The translations under genes were made by a program, and so were the position numbers. Below are positions 15,205 through 25,519 of a DNA stretch of 54,966 nucleotides, in pieces. The number at the start of each line of letters is the position of its first letter. Positions within the stretch are counted from its first letter, which is position 1. The notes below the pieces were generated by a model that saw only the letters and a program-made list of their open reading frames with translations, searched no databases and was not told the origin of the DNA. The DNA is from Oceanisphaera marina (GTDB lineage Bacteria > Pseudomonadota > Gammaproteobacteria > Enterobacterales > Aeromonadaceae): positions 115,766 through 170,731 of the forward strand of contig NZ_BMKE01000004.1 of NCBI RefSeq assembly GCF_014643915.1. Reading direction: 5' to 3'.

Positions 15205-16926
15205 TTATCTTTCATCATTAGGCTGTGCGTGATTGTCTGCTGTGGTAATACGATTTGCTTCTGCCAGGCTGACCTCGCCCTCGCATACCTTGTTCAGTAC
15301 TGCCTGGCGCAAGCTGATCATGCCCGATTGTATTGCTGCCCGGCCCAGTGTTAACGAGTCGGCGCCGCTGATAATCAAATCGGCCAGGATATGGCTCATG
15401 GGCAGCACTTCATAAATGCCGGTACGGCCCTTGTAGCCGTCGTTGCACAGGTCACAGCCAACGGCTTTATAAATTTGTGTATCGGGGGCAAGCCCTTGCA
15501 GCAAAAGCTGTTGAGCCGTTAATGACTCTGTCACCTTGCAGTGTGGGCACAGCTTTCTCGCCAGCCGCTGAGCAATGATCAAGCTGATCGAAGAGGCAAT
15601 ATTGTAGGTGGCCAGCCCCATATTGCCGAGCCGGGTCAAGGTCTCTGCTGCCGAGTTGGTATGCAGGGTGGAGAGCACCAAATGGCCGGTTTGTGCTGCC
15701 TTGACGGCCATTTGGGCGGTTTCCAGATCGCGAATTTCGCCCACCATGATAATGTCGGGGTCCTGTCGCAGAAAGGCACGTAGTGCGCAGGCAAAGCTCA
15801 GTCCGGCCTTGGGGTGGATTTGCACCTGATTGATGCCCGGCATGATGATCTCCACCGGATCTTCGGCGGTGGATATGTTGGTAGTCACCTTATTCAGAAT
15901 GCTCAAACCGGTATAAAGCGAGACGGTCTTTCCCGAGCCGGTGGGGCCCGTTACCAGTATCATGCCCTGTGATTGCGCAAGCGCATTCAGATAAAGCTGT
16001 TTTTGTTGCTGCTCAAGGCCAAGCTGGTCGATGTCCAGCTTGATGGCGGCGCCGTCGAGCAGCCGCAGCACGATTTTTTCGCCATTTTGAATCGGCAGGC
16101 TGCTCACCCGCATGTCTATCGATTTGTTTGGCGTCAACTTGAGCTTGATGCGGCCATCTTGCGGCAACCGCCGCTCGGCAATATCGAGTTGTGCCATGAC
16201 CTTGATCCTGGCGGCAAAACGGTTGGCCAGGCCAATAGGCGGCGAGGTAATGTCGTGCAGCATGCCGTCTATGCGAAAGCGAATACGGTAGAAGCGCTCA
16301 TAAGGTTCAAAATGCACATCCGAGGCCTGGCGGCGCACGGCTTCCAGCAGTACGTTATGGATATAGCGCACTATGGGGACGTCATCATCCTGGCTGCTGA
16401 TTGCCGCATTGTCTTCAATTGTTTTTTCTGTCAACTCCAGGTCAACCATATCGCTGTTTGCAACTTGATCCATATGCAGGCTGGTGCTGCCATGGTGCAA
16501 TTTGCCGAGTAACAGCGACAGTTTGGATTCTTCCACCAATCTGGCATCGGTGACCACATTAAAGCGAAAACTGAAGTCCTCCAGCGCCGCAACATTGGTA
16601 GGGTCTGCCATGGCCAGATACAGAATGTTGTCTTGCAGACAGACAGGTAAAGCATGATGCCGCTCCACAAGATCCATGCTGAGATATTGCGGCGGCAGCG
16701 AGTCGGGTGTGACTTCGTTTAAATCGAGTAGGGTCAGGCCATATTGCTTCATGCAAAATTGCGCCAGTTCATGGCTGGTGAGCAACTGACGCTCTACGAG
16801 TATGCTGCTCAGCGGTTTATTTTCCTGCCGGGCCTGGGTGATGGCCAGCTCCAGCCGCTGTGTCTCAATTAGTGATGATTGCAGCAGACTTCTGGCCAGG
16901 CCGCTGTGTGGGGTGCTTATGGTCAT
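15205..16926 (-). CDS. pilB: Type IV pilus assembly ATPase PilB
   Basis: A hexameric GspE-family ATPase powering pilus extension, 573 residues. The N-terminal MshEN domain covers about 1-150. The ATPase core has Walker A GPTGSGKT, an Asp box (STAEDPVE), Walker B IIMVGEIRD and a His box (TGHLVLSTLHTN). A C-terminal zinc-binding tetracysteine is made of CPHC and CDLC. The start lies 3 nt after the pilA stop codon, implying co-transcription. No retraction ATPase (pilT) is in this window. Confidence 0.96.
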   Translation of the reverse strand: MTISTPHSGLARSLLQSSLIETQRLELAITQARQENKPLSSILVERQLLTSHELAQFCMKQYGLTLLDLNEVTPDSLPPQYLSMDLVERHHALPVCLQDNILYLAMADPTNVAALEDFSFRFNVVTDARLVEESKLSLLLGKLHHGSTSLHMDQVANSDMVDLELTEKTIEDNAAISSQDDDVPIVRYIHNVLLEAVRRQASDVHFEPYERFYRIRFRIDGMLHDITSPPIGLANRFAARIKVMAQLDIAERRLPQDGRIKLKLTPNKSIDMRVSSLPIQNGEKIVLRLLDGAAIKLDIDQLGLEQQQKQLYLNALAQSQGMILVTGPTGSGKTVSLYTGLSILNKVTTNISTAEDPVEIIMPGINQVQIHPKAGLSFACALRAFLRQDPDIIMVGEIRDLETAQMAVKAAQTGHLVLSTLHTNSAAETLTRLGNMGLATYNIASSISLIIAQRLARKLCPHCKVTESLTAQQLLLQGLAPDTQIYKAVGCDLCNDGYKGRTGIYEVLPMSHILADLIISGADSLTLGRAAIQSGMISLRQAVLNKVCEGEVSLAEANRITTADNHAQPNDER

Positions 16927-16929
16927 GGC

Positions 16930-17361
16930 TCAACAGAGGCCGGCATCGACACAAGTGCCGCCTGTTGCCCAACTCACACGGCCGTTTTCGGCGGTGCCCA
17001 CCATGATAAAAGTATTCTTTTTAACAACGTCGGTGCCAGTGGTGATAATGGTCCAGGATTCATTATCACCATCAGCTCTCGTCACTTCTACGCTGTCCAC
17101 AATATCTGTTTGAACTAAATCAACGGCACTAGCAGTGGTTGCTGCAGCAGCACAGTTTGACCCACCGGTTTGCACGCAAATCTCGATGGCGGTTTTGGCG
17201 GGGCCGGTGGCGGCGATCACCTCGGTAAATCTGGCGCGCTGGGTGTAGGTTTGGTAGGAGGGAAGGGCGACGGCGGCCAGAATAGCCACAATGGCAACCA
17301 CTATCATCAATTCAACAAGTGTAAAGCCACTGTTAGGGCGAGTAATACCTAGCTTCTTCAT
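16930..17361 (-). CDS. pilA: Type IV major pilin PilA
   Basis: A 143-residue type IVa prepilin. The leader [12 protein letters not shown] is cut by PilD before Phe, and the conserved hydrophobic helix [19 protein letters not shown] has the required Glu5. The globular domain ends in a Cys pair ([10 protein letters not shown]) typical of the pilin disulfide loop, and a second Cys pair lies near residues 67 and 74. ATG 17361 has AGGA 7 nt upstream; the frame is open further upstream but the leader fixes the start. It heads the pilA-B-C-D-coaE operon. I found no convincing sigma-54 site upstream. Confidence 0.94.
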   Translation of the reverse strand: MKKLGITRPNSGFTLVELMIVVAIVAILAAVALPSYQTYTQRARFTEVIAATGPAKTAIEICVQTGGSNCAAAATTASAVDLVQTDIVDSVEVTRADGDNESWTIITTGTDVVKKNTFIMVGTAENGRVSWATGGTCVDAGLC

Positions 17362-17472
17362 AATGTCATCCTGACTAACAAAGCAGAGCTGGCAGATGCC
17401 AATAAGAGTGTTGTTGCTGTGTAACCTATAGCAAGGATTAACGGGCCTGGCTAATAATTGACCTTCGGAGTG

Positions 17473-17625
17473 GTGAAGAGTGAGGGGGAAGCAAAGCGGT
17501 AAGCCGTAAGTTAAGTAATAAGACAAAACGAGCCTGCTCCGCAGCACCAGCCCTAAGGGCTGGGCTACAGGGTTTAGTGTATATCTTTAACTGATCGCTT
17601 AACGCTGACGGCTTAACGCTGCCCG
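17473..17625. repeat. Heptad-repeat inverted arms around a nested hairpin
   Basis: The left arm, 17473-17521, has units such as GTGAAGA, GTGAGGG, GGAAGCA, AAGCGGT, AAGCCGT, AAGTTAA. The right arm, 17591-17625, has CTGATCG, CTTAACG, CTGACGG, CTTAACG, CTGCCCG. TAAGCCGT in the left arm is matched by ACGGCTTA on the right, with flanking pairs. The centre holds a separate hairpin, CAGCCC-TAA-GGGCTG. It lies between the ampD stop and pilA. Confidence 0.6.
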
Positions 17626-17631
17626 CAGGGG

Positions 17632-18180
17632 TTAAAGTCGTTCAAGAAAAGCCCAGTCAAATCCGCTGCCCGGGTCGGTTTTTCGCCCGGGAGCTATGTC
17701 GCTGTGGCCAACAATACGCTCTGTGGTGATGGCGGGAAACTGCGCCTGCAATAATCGGGTGAGCTCGGTAAGCTGTTGATACTGTGCTGCGGTAAAATGG
17801 TCGGTATCCGTGCCTTCAAGCTCAATGCCGATGGCAAAATCGTTACAGCGCTCTCGGCCATTAAAATCAGACTGGCCCGCATGCCAGGCGCGCTTGTTGA
17901 AAGGCACATATTGCACCAGCTCGCCATCGCGGCGGATCAGGCAATGGGCCGACACGCGCAATTGATAAATACCGGCAAAGTAGGGATCGTCGTCCGGGTT
18001 CAGCTTGCCCAGAAACAACTGATCTATGTAGGGGCCACCGTAGCGTGCCGGTGGCAAGCTGATGCTGTGCACCACCAGCAGCGACACCTCATCTGCTGGC
18101 CGCTCGTCATGATGAGGCGAAGGGCAGTGGCGAGCCGGAGTCAGCCAGCAGTCTGCATTCATAGTCAAAGGTTGGGTCAT
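17632..18180 (-). CDS. ampD: 1,6-anhydro-N-acetylmuramyl-L-alanine amidase AmpD
   Basis: A cytosolic zinc amidase that strips the peptide from anhydro-muropeptides during cell-wall recycling and so keeps ampC-type induction low. It has 182 residues, as in E. coli (183). Zinc ligands sit in VVHSISLPP (His) and GHSDIAPGRKTDPG (His and Asp). SAHCLIRRDGELVQYVPFNKRAWHAG and IGIELEG are further amidase_2 blocks. It lies just upstream of pilA, as in many relatives; ampE is not present. Confidence 0.95.
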   Translation of the reverse strand: MTQPLTMNADCWLTPARHCPSPHHDERPADEVSLLVVHSISLPPARYGGPYIDQLFLGKLNPDDDPYFAGIYQLRVSAHCLIRRDGELVQYVPFNKRAWHAGQSDFNGRERCNDFAIGIELEGTDTDHFTAAQYQQLTELTRLLQAQFPAITTERIVGHSDIAPGRKTDPGSGFDWAFLERL

Positions 18181-18258
18181 ATTGGCACATAAAATAGAGA
18201 GGCTTGTCGGTATACTAAAAGCCTTGGTATCGCAGGGGCAAGCATCGGAGGTAATGAC

Positions 18259-18762
18259 ATGAGTCGCGAAGCCAATACGCAGCGGCGTTTGGGGCGAATT
18301 ATGTGGATCCTGGCCTGGGGGCTGGCGCTGGCACTACTGACTTGGTACTTTCAGCAAAAACTGGTTCAGGATCATAATCCCAATCAACAGGTTCAACGTC
18401 TGGATGCACAAACGATTGTGCTTAAACAAAATCGTCAGGGGCATTATCTGGTTAGTGGCGAGCTTAACGAGGAGCCGGTGGTGTTTTTGCTGGATACCGG
18501 CGCGTCTCAGGTTGCCATTCCTCAGGCCATGGCTGCCCGCTTGCACCTGGTGGCGGGCCAGCCGCTGCAGTTGCATACCGCAGCAGGCGCGGTAACCGGT
18601 TATCGCACCCGGGTAAAAAGTCTGTCTTTGGGTCCGTTCACCTTGTACGATCTGGAAGCGGTGATCATGCCTGCCGATAGCAGTGAAATCCTGCTGGGCA
18701 TGAATGCCCTGCGCCAGTTTGAACTGATTCAGCGGGGCGACCAGATGACAATAAGACGATAA
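18259..18762 (+). CDS. Membrane-anchored retropepsin-like aspartic protease (TIGR02281 type)
   Basis: A 167-residue protein with one N-terminal membrane helix (about 12-30, IMWILAWGLALALLTWYF) followed by a single-lobe retropepsin domain in the periplasm. The catalytic motif LLDTGAS is present. LGPFTLYDLEAVIMP and ILLGMNAL match the flap and second conserved block. Such proteins act as homodimers; substrates are unknown. ATG 18259 follows GGAGG at a good distance. It is divergent from ampD, and nadC follows in the same direction 86 nt downstream. Confidence 0.85.
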   Translation: MSREANTQRRLGRIMWILAWGLALALLTWYFQQKLVQDHNPNQQVQRLDAQTIVLKQNRQGHYLVSGELNEEPVVFLLDTGASQVAIPQAMAARLHLVAGQPLQLHTAAGAVTGYRTRVKSLSLGPFTLYDLEAVIMPADSSEILLGMNALRQFELIQRGDQMTIRR

Positions 18763-18806
18763 TCACGGCTGTATGTGTAGCACGTGAATGCAAAAAAGTT
18801 GAATGA

Positions 18807-19703
<897 letters not shown>

Positions 19704-19708
19704 CCGCG

Positions 19709-19790
19709 GGGAGCAGGGGTTGAGGAGCAGGGAATGGCAACAAGCCAAGCTAACCCCTTAATCCCTAATCCCTAATCCCCCTGTTTTTTT
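19709..19790 (+). repeat. Heptad-repeat pair with terminator-like end after nadC
   Basis: The left units are GGGAGCA, GGGGTTG, AGGAGCA, GGGAATG (19709-19736). The right units are TAACCCC, TTAATCC, CTAATCC, CTAATCC (19751-19778). G-rich and C-rich arms can pair, for example GGGGTTG with TAACCCC. CCCCCTG is followed by eight T, so it may also terminate nadC transcription. The T run touches the first PdhR box. Confidence 0.6.
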
Positions 19791-19803
19791 TGGTCTGACC
19801 AAT
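19790..19803. promoter_or_regulatory. PdhR operator 1
   Basis: TTGGTCTGACCAAT matches the palindromic PdhR box (ATTGGT-N3-ACCAAT type). It lies 175 nt upstream of the pdhR start codon. Confidence 0.75.
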
Positions 19804-19947
19804 CAATTTTCTGGTATTTTTCGAGCTTTGGTCTAGCGTTAGGTGCTGGCGGTTCGTTGATGATTACTTTGCCGCCTATTGTGTGCAATCCGGATTAATT
19901 TATTGGACATTTTATCTCCGCTCTGATACCTTTTTTTAACAGTGTTA

Positions 19948-19962
19948 ATTGGTCTTACCAAT
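19948..19962. promoter_or_regulatory. PdhR operator 2
   Basis: ATTGGTCTTACCAAT is a near-perfect PdhR box, 15 nt before the chosen pdhR ATG. It is placed to repress its own transcript by roadblock or promoter occlusion. The regulator is encoded immediately downstream, supporting autoregulation. Confidence 0.8.
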
Positions 19963-19977
19963 ATTAAATCGGATTCA

Positions 19978-20739
19978 ATGTCGAACCAGCGGATTAAACA
20001 GCCCAAACTCGCCGATACTATCGCTGCAAAAATCGAGCAGATGATAGTGGAAGGCAGCCTGCAACCCGGCCAGAGATTACGGCCGGAGCGTGAGCTTGCC
20101 GAACAGTACGCGGTATCGCGCCCGTCGGTACGAGAGGCGATTCAGCTGCTGGAGGCCAGAGGACTGGTATCTCGACGTCAGGGTGGTGGCACCTATGTGC
20201 AAAATGCCCTGACCAAAGGGTTGGCTGACCCCTTGTTTCAGCTGTTGGCAGAACATCCCGAGTCGCAATACGACTTGCTGGAGTTTCGCCATACCATGGA
20301 AGGTATCTCCGCGTTTTACGCCGCCATGCGTGGCAACGAAGCCGACTTCGATACTATCCGGGCAGCGCAACAGGCCATAGTGCAGGCTCAAGAGCTGGGC
20401 GATTTGCCCGCCGAGGCCAAGGCCGCCGCCGAGTTTTATATCGCGGTGGCCGCGGCGGCGCACAACGTGGTGTTGTTACACCTGTTGCGGGCCATTCAGC
20501 CGATGCTGGAATCCAGTATCTTGCGCAATATCAAAATTTTAAACCGGCGCGCCGGTATGGTGGAGAAGATTCGCGTACATCGCGCCAATCTGATCCAAAG
20601 CATATTGTCTCGCGAGCCGGAAAAGGCCAGGGATGCTTGTCATGAGCACTTGGCCTTTATTGAAGAAACTCTGCTCGACATTCAGCGTGAAGAAAGTCGT
20701 ATTCAACGCTCTTTACGTCGCAATCGAGAGCAGGAATAA
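19978..20739 (+). CDS. pdhR: Pyruvate dehydrogenase complex repressor PdhR
   Basis: A GntR/FadR-family repressor released by pyruvate. It has 253 residues (E. coli 254). An N-terminal winged helix-turn-helix (KLADTIAAKIEQMI, PGQRLRPERELAEQY, SRPSVREAIQLLEARGLVSRRQGGGTYV) precedes a FadR-type all-helical effector domain (about 100-235). I chose the ATG at 19978 because MSNQRIKQPKL matches the E. coli N-terminus (MAYSKIRQPKL). Two PdhR boxes lie upstream, and aceE follows after 60 nt in the same direction. Confidence 0.95.
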   Translation: MSNQRIKQPKLADTIAAKIEQMIVEGSLQPGQRLRPERELAEQYAVSRPSVREAIQLLEARGLVSRRQGGGTYVQNALTKGLADPLFQLLAEHPESQYDLLEFRHTMEGISAFYAAMRGNEADFDTIRAAQQAIVQAQELGDLPAEAKAAAEFYIAVAAAAHNVVLLHLLRAIQPMLESSILRNIKILNRRAGMVEKIRVHRANLIQSILSREPEKARDACHEHLAFIEETLLDIQREESRIQRSLRRNREQE

Positions 20740-20799
20740 CATGCCTTCGGCAATGACGAAACCCATGGGCAGGTGCCCCAAACGAGATAGGAAACAGCC

Positions 20800-23460
20800 A
20801 TGTCTGATATCCTGAACAACGATGTGGATTCAATAGAAACTCAAGAGTGGTTAGACGCCCTTGAGTCGTTGATCCGTCAAGAAGGACCTGAGCGCGCTCA
20901 GTATATTTACGAGCGTCTCACCACTAAAGCCATCAAGTCCGGTGTGGCTGTGGCCAGAAATGCCCACGCAGACTACGTCAACAGCATCAAGTCTGAAGAC
21001 GAGCCTGAGTACCCGGGTAACTGGGATCTGGAACGTCGTATTCGCGCTATTATCCGCTGGAACTCAGTGATGATCGTTCTGCGCGGTTCCAAGAAAGACC
21101 TGGATCTGGGCGGACACATGTCTTCCTTCTCTTCCAGTGCCACCATGTACGAAGTGGCGTTCAACCACTTCTATCGCGCCCGTAACGAAAAAGACGGCGG
21201 CGATCTGGTGTTCTTCCAGGGCCATATCTCTCCCGGTATCTATGCCCGTGCATTTGCCGAAGGTCGTTTGACTGCTGCCCAGCTGGACATGTTCCGCCAG
21301 GAAGTAGACGGCAAGGGTATTCCTTCTTACCCGCATCCTAAATTGATGCCCGACTTCTGGCAGTTCCCGACCGTTTCCATGGGGCTGGGTCCAATCAATG
21401 CTATCTATCAGGCACGTTTCCTCAAGTACCTGACCAACCGTGGCCTGAAAGACTGTTCCGAGCAGCGTGTATACGCCTACCTGGGCGACGGTGAAATGGA
21501 TGAGCCAGAATCCAAAGGCGCGATTACCATCGCTGCCCGCGAGAAGCTGGACAACCTGTGCTTCGTTATCAACTGTAACCTGCAGCGTCTGGATGGCCCC
21601 GTTATCGGTAACGGCAAGATCATCGACGAGCTGGACGGTGTCTTCAACGGCGCTGGCTGGAACGTAGTCAAGGTTATCTGGGGTCGTCGTTGGGACGAGC
21701 TGATCGCCAAAGACAAGAGCGGCAAGCTGGTTCAACTGATGAACGAAACCGTTGATGGTGATTACCAGACCTTCAAGTCCAAAGACGGTGCCTATGTGCG
21801 CGAGCACTTCTTCGGCAAATATCCCGAGACCCTGGAACTGGTCAAGGACATGTCCGACGAAGAAATCTTCGCCCTCAACCGTGGTGGTCACGATCCTGCC
21901 AAGATGTATGCAGCATACAAAAATGCCGCCGACACCAAAGGCAAGCCAACCGTTATTCTGGCCAAGACCATCAAGGGTTACGGCATGGGTGACGCGGCCG
22001 AAGGCAAGAACATTGCCCACCAGGTCAAGAAGATGGACATGTCTTCGCTCAAGCACTTCCGTGACCGCTTCAACATCGAAGTGAGCGACGAAGAGCTGCC
22101 AAACCTGCCTTACATCGAAATCAAGGAAGGTACTCGCGAGCACGAATACCTGCATGCCCGCCGTCAGGCGCTGAAAGGCTATGTACCGACTCGTCTGGAA
22201 CAGACTACCGACAAGCTGCAAATCCCCGAGCTGTCCGAGTTCCAGCCGCTGCTCGAAGAGCAGAAGCGTGAAGTGTCCACCACCATGGCCTTCGTTCGTG
22301 CGCTGAACATCATGCTCAAGAACAAGTCCATTGGTGAGCGCATCGTACCGATTCTGGCCGATGAAGCCCGTACCTTCGGTATGGAAGGCCTGTTCCGCCA
22401 GATTGGTATCTACAGCCCTAACGGTCAGACTTATACTCCGCAAGACCGTGAGCAGGTTGCTTACTACAAAGAAGACGTTAAAGGCCAGGTACTGCAAGAA
22501 GGTATCAACGAGCTGGGCGCAACTTCCTCCTGGCTGGCCGCGGCTACCTCGTACAGCACCAACGACTTCCCGATGATTCCGTTCTACATCTATTACTCGA
22601 TGTTCGGTTTCCAGCGGGTGGGCGACTTGTGCTGGGCGGCAGGTGACCAACAGGCTCGCGGCTTCATGATCGGCGGTACTTCTGGCCGTACTACCCTGAA
22701 CGGCGAAGGTCTGCAGCACGAAGATGGCCACAGCCACATTCAGGCCAACGTGATCCCGAACTGTATTACCTACGATCCAACCTACGTATACGAAGTAGCG
22801 GTTATCGTGCAGGACGGTCTGCGTCGCATGTACGGCGAAAACCCTGAGAACATCTACTACTACCTGACCACGCTGAACGAAAACTATCATCAGCCTGCGA
22901 TGCCAGAAGGTGCCGAAGAAGGTATCCGCAAGGGTATCTACAAGCTGGATACCGTTGCCGGTGACAAGGGCCAGGTTCAGCTGATGGGCTCCGGTACCAT
23001 TCTGAACGACGTGCGTGAAGCGGCCAAGATACTGTCTGAAGAGTACGGTATCGGTTCTGACGTATTCAGTGTGCCTTCGTTCAACGAACTGACCCGTGAC
23101 GGTCAGGACTGCGAGCGCTGGAACATGCTGCACCCAACCGAAGAGCCACGTGTACCTTACATCGCCCAGGTAATGGGTGAGGCGCCTGCCATTGCAGCGA
23201 CCGACTACATGAAGAACTATGCCGACCAGGTTCGTGCCTTCATGCCGTCTGCCAGCTACAAGGTACTGGGTACCGATGGTTTCGGTCGTTCCGACAGCCG
23301 TGAAAACCTGCGTCGTCACTTCGAAGTCAACAAGCACTATGTGGTGATTGCTGCACTGACCGAACTGGCCAAGCAAGGTACGCTGGACAAGCAAGTAGTA
23401 GCCGACGCCATAGTTAAATACGGCATCGACGCCGACAAGATCAACCCGCTGTACGCATAA
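20800..23460 (+). CDS. aceE: Pyruvate dehydrogenase E1 component (homodimeric) AceE
   Basis: The thiamine-diphosphate decarboxylase of the pyruvate dehydrogenase complex, oxidatively decarboxylating pyruvate and acetylating the lipoyl groups of AceF. It has 886 residues, the normal size for the single-chain gammaproteobacterial type (E. coli 887). The ThDP/Mg site GDGEMDEPES to INCNLQ is clear. GHISPGIYARAF, AKTIKGYG and LGTDGFGRSD are further conserved blocks. The start has AGGAAA upstream. It is 10 nt from aceF and shares its codon-biased, highly expressed character. Confidence 0.97.
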   Translation: MSDILNNDVDSIETQEWLDALESLIRQEGPERAQYIYERLTTKAIKSGVAVARNAHADYVNSIKSEDEPEYPGNWDLERRIRAIIRWNSVMIVLRGSKKDLDLGGHMSSFSSSATMYEVAFNHFYRARNEKDGGDLVFFQGHISPGIYARAFAEGRLTAAQLDMFRQEVDGKGIPSYPHPKLMPDFWQFPTVSMGLGPINAIYQARFLKYLTNRGLKDCSEQRVYAYLGDGEMDEPESKGAITIAAREKLDNLCFVINCNLQRLDGPVIGNGKIIDELDGVFNGAGWNVVKVIWGRRWDELIAKDKSGKLVQLMNETVDGDYQTFKSKDGAYVREHFFGKYPETLELVKDMSDEEIFALNRGGHDPAKMYAAYKNAADTKGKPTVILAKTIKGYGMGDAAEGKNIAHQVKKMDMSSLKHFRDRFNIEVSDEELPNLPYIEIKEGTREHEYLHARRQALKGYVPTRLEQTTDKLQIPELSEFQPLLEEQKREVSTTMAFVRALNIMLKNKSIGERIVPILADEARTFGMEGLFRQIGIYSPNGQTYTPQDREQVAYYKEDVKGQVLQEGINELGATSSWLAAATSYSTNDFPMIPFYIYYSMFGFQRVGDLCWAAGDQQARGFMIGGTSGRTTLNGEGLQHEDGHSHIQANVIPNCITYDPTYVYEVAVIVQDGLRRMYGENPENIYYYLTTLNENYHQPAMPEGAEEGIRKGIYKLDTVAGDKGQVQLMGSGTILNDVREAAKILSEEYGIGSDVFSVPSFNELTRDGQDCERWNMLHPTEEPRVPYIAQVMGEAPAIAATDYMKNYADQVRAFMPSASYKVLGTDGFGRSDSRENLRRHFEVNKHYVVIAALTELAKQGTLDKQVVADAIVKYGIDADKINPLYA

Positions 23461-23470
23461 GGGGTAATAC

Positions 23471-25369
23471 ATGTCTAAAGATATTCTGGTGCCAGATATC
23501 GGCGCAGACGAGGTAGAAGTGACCGAGATCATGGTGGCCGTTGGCGACCGTGTTGAAGCAGAACAGTCACTGCTGACCGTGGAAGGCGACAAGGCCTCCA
23601 TGGAAATACCTGCCCCAAGTGCGGGTGTGGTTAAAGAAATCAAGATTGCCGTGGGTGACTCGATTAACACAGGTTCACTGATCATGGTATTCGAAGCAGA
23701 GGGCGGCGCTGCCGCCCCAGCAGAGTCAGCCCCCGCTGCTGAAGCTCCTGCTGCCGCCGCGGCACCTGCCAGTGCGGCCCGCAAAGAAGTACAAGTACCC
23801 GATATCGGTGACGACGAAGTTGAAGTAACCGAAATCAACGTCGCCGTTGGCGATACCGTGACCGAAGAGCAGACGCTGATCAGCGTAGAAGGCGACAAGG
23901 CTTCTATGGAAATCCCGTCTCCCTTTGGCGGTAAAGTGGTCGAGATCAAAGTAACCGTTGGCGACAAGGTCAACACCGGCTCACTGATCATGGTCTTCGA
24001 AGTGGCGGGTGAAGCCGCGCCCGCAGCCGCACCTGCTGCGTCTGCTCCAGAAGCCGCTGCACCAGCAGCGTCTGCTGCACCGCAAGCCAAAGACGTGAAC
24101 GTCCCCGACATTGGCGGTGACGAAGTTGAAGTCACCGAAATCATGGTTGCGGTAGGCGATACCGTTGAAGCCGAACAGTCCATTCTGAATGTGGAAGGTG
24201 ACAAGGCGTCAATGGAAGTGCCAGCACCGTTCGCCGGTGTGGTAAAAGAAATCAAGATTGCCGTTGGCGACAAGGTGAATACCGGATCTCTGGTGATGGT
24301 ATTTGAAGTGGCTGGTTCACCGGCAACAAGTGAAGCACCTAAAGCTGCTGCACCAGCCAAGGCTGAAGCACCGAAAGCAGAAGCCCCTAAAGCCGCTCCT
24401 ACAGCGGCGCCTGCTGCCAAGGCCGAGTTCGTCGAGAACAACGCCTACGTGCACGCCACGCCTGTGGTACGTCGTCTGGCCCGCGAGTTTGGTGTTGACC
24501 TGTCCAAGGTTGCCGCTACCGGTCCCAAGAGCCGTATTCTGAAAGAAGACGTGCAGAGCTACGTTAAAGGCATCATCAAGCAAGTTGCTAGCCAACCTGC
24601 CGGTGTTGCAGTAGCGGGCGGCGGCATGGCCGTGCTGGCATGGCCAAAAGTAGACTTCGCCAAGTTTGGTGAAGTTGAAGAAGTGGCAATGACGCGCATC
24701 CAGAAGATTTCCGGTCCTAACCTGCACCGCAACTGGGTGAAAATCCCACACGTGACGCAGTTTGATGAAACCGATATCACTGAGCTGGAAGACTTCCGCA
24801 AGCAGGAAAATGCCATTGCCGAGAAGCAGAAGCTGGGTTACAAGATCTCCCCGCTGATCTTCATCATGAAGGCTGCTGCCAAGGCGCTGGAAGCCTATCC
24901 CAAGTTCTGTTCTTCACTGTCACAAGACGAGCAGTCTTTGATCATGAAGAAGTACATCCACATCGGTGTGGCGGTTGATACGCCAAACGGTCTGGTGGTA
25001 CCCGTGGTACGCGATGTGAACAAGAAAGGCATTCGCGAGCTGGCGCTGGAACTGGGCGAAATCTCCAAGAAAGCCCGTGACGGCAAGCTGACCGCGGCCG
25101 ACATGCAGGGTGGCTGCTTCACCATCTCGTCTCTGGGCGGCATTGGTGGTACTCAGTTCACGCCAATCGTGAATGCGCCGGAAGTGGCCATTCTGGGTGT
25201 GTCCAAGTCCAGCATCAAGCCGGTGTGGAACGGTAAAGAGTTCGAACCGCGCCTGATGCAGCCGCTGGCTCTGTCTTATGACCACCGTGTGATTGACGGC
25301 GCCGATGGTGCTCGTTTCATCACCATGATGAGTGGTGTGTTAAGCGACCTTCGTCGTTTAGCCCTTTAA
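23471..25369 (+). CDS. aceF: Dihydrolipoyl acetyltransferase AceF (E2, three lipoyl domains)
   Basis: The structural core of the pyruvate dehydrogenase complex. It has 632 residues. Three N-terminal lipoyl domains carry the lipoylated lysine in VEGDKASME (Lys41, Lys143, Lys245). Ala/Pro-rich linkers follow, then an E3/E1-binding domain (about 328-365, [19 protein letters not shown]) and the catalytic domain (about 400-632) with active-site His605 in SYDHRVIDG. Three lipoyl domains is the E. coli arrangement. It is followed by a terminator, so lpdA needs its own promoter or read-through. Confidence 0.97.
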   Translation: MSKDILVPDIGADEVEVTEIMVAVGDRVEAEQSLLTVEGDKASMEIPAPSAGVVKEIKIAVGDSINTGSLIMVFEAEGGAAAPAESAPAAEAPAAAAAPASAARKEVQVPDIGDDEVEVTEINVAVGDTVTEEQTLISVEGDKASMEIPSPFGGKVVEIKVTVGDKVNTGSLIMVFEVAGEAAPAAAPAASAPEAAAPAASAAPQAKDVNVPDIGGDEVEVTEIMVAVGDTVEAEQSILNVEGDKASMEVPAPFAGVVKEIKIAVGDKVNTGSLVMVFEVAGSPATSEAPKAAAPAKAEAPKAEAPKAAPTAAPAAKAEFVENNAYVHATPVVRRLAREFGVDLSKVAATGPKSRILKEDVQSYVKGIIKQVASQPAGVAVAGGGMAVLAWPKVDFAKFGEVEEVAMTRIQKISGPNLHRNWVKIPHVTQFDETDITELEDFRKQENAIAEKQKLGYKISPLIFIMKAAAKALEAYPKFCSSLSQDEQSLIMKKYIHIGVAVDTPNGLVVPVVRDVNKKGIRELALELGEISKKARDGKLTAADMQGGCFTISSLGGIGGTQFTPIVNAPEVAILGVSKSSIKPVWNGKEFEPRLMQPLALSYDHRVIDGADGARFITMMSGVLSDLRRLAL

Positions 25370-25375
25370 TGTGAC

Positions 25376-25400
25376 AAGGCAGGCATTTGCCTGCCTTTTT
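25376..25400 (+). terminator. Terminator after aceF
   Basis: AAGGCAGGCA (25376-25385) pairs with TGCCTGCCTT (25388-25397), followed by T residues. The apical loop would open by a base pair or two. Confidence 0.8.
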
Positions 25401-25519
25401 ACTTTCTTTTCTATAACAGAACAGTAAACTTTAGCTCGTTTCATTTGTTGTGGCCGTATTGAGTCTAGGCTTTCGCAGCCATTGCTTGAACGGGGCTAAA
25501 AATCATAATAGAGGTCACC

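Noticed and set aside
17362-17460. Sigma-54 promoter of pilA
   Set aside because: TGGCAT and a nearby GC are present but the GG-to-GC spacing is 9 or 13 nt, not 10.
19751-19778. CRISPR or telomere-type repeat
   Set aside because: Units are 7 nt, degenerate, without spacers, cas genes or chromosome-end context; they belong to the heptad arrays.
21064-24441. A 1125-codon open frame on the minus strand
   Set aside because: It lies antisense to aceE and aceF, has an Ala/Ser/Thr-rich, low-complexity composition produced by the strong codon bias of those genes, and has no recognisable domain.
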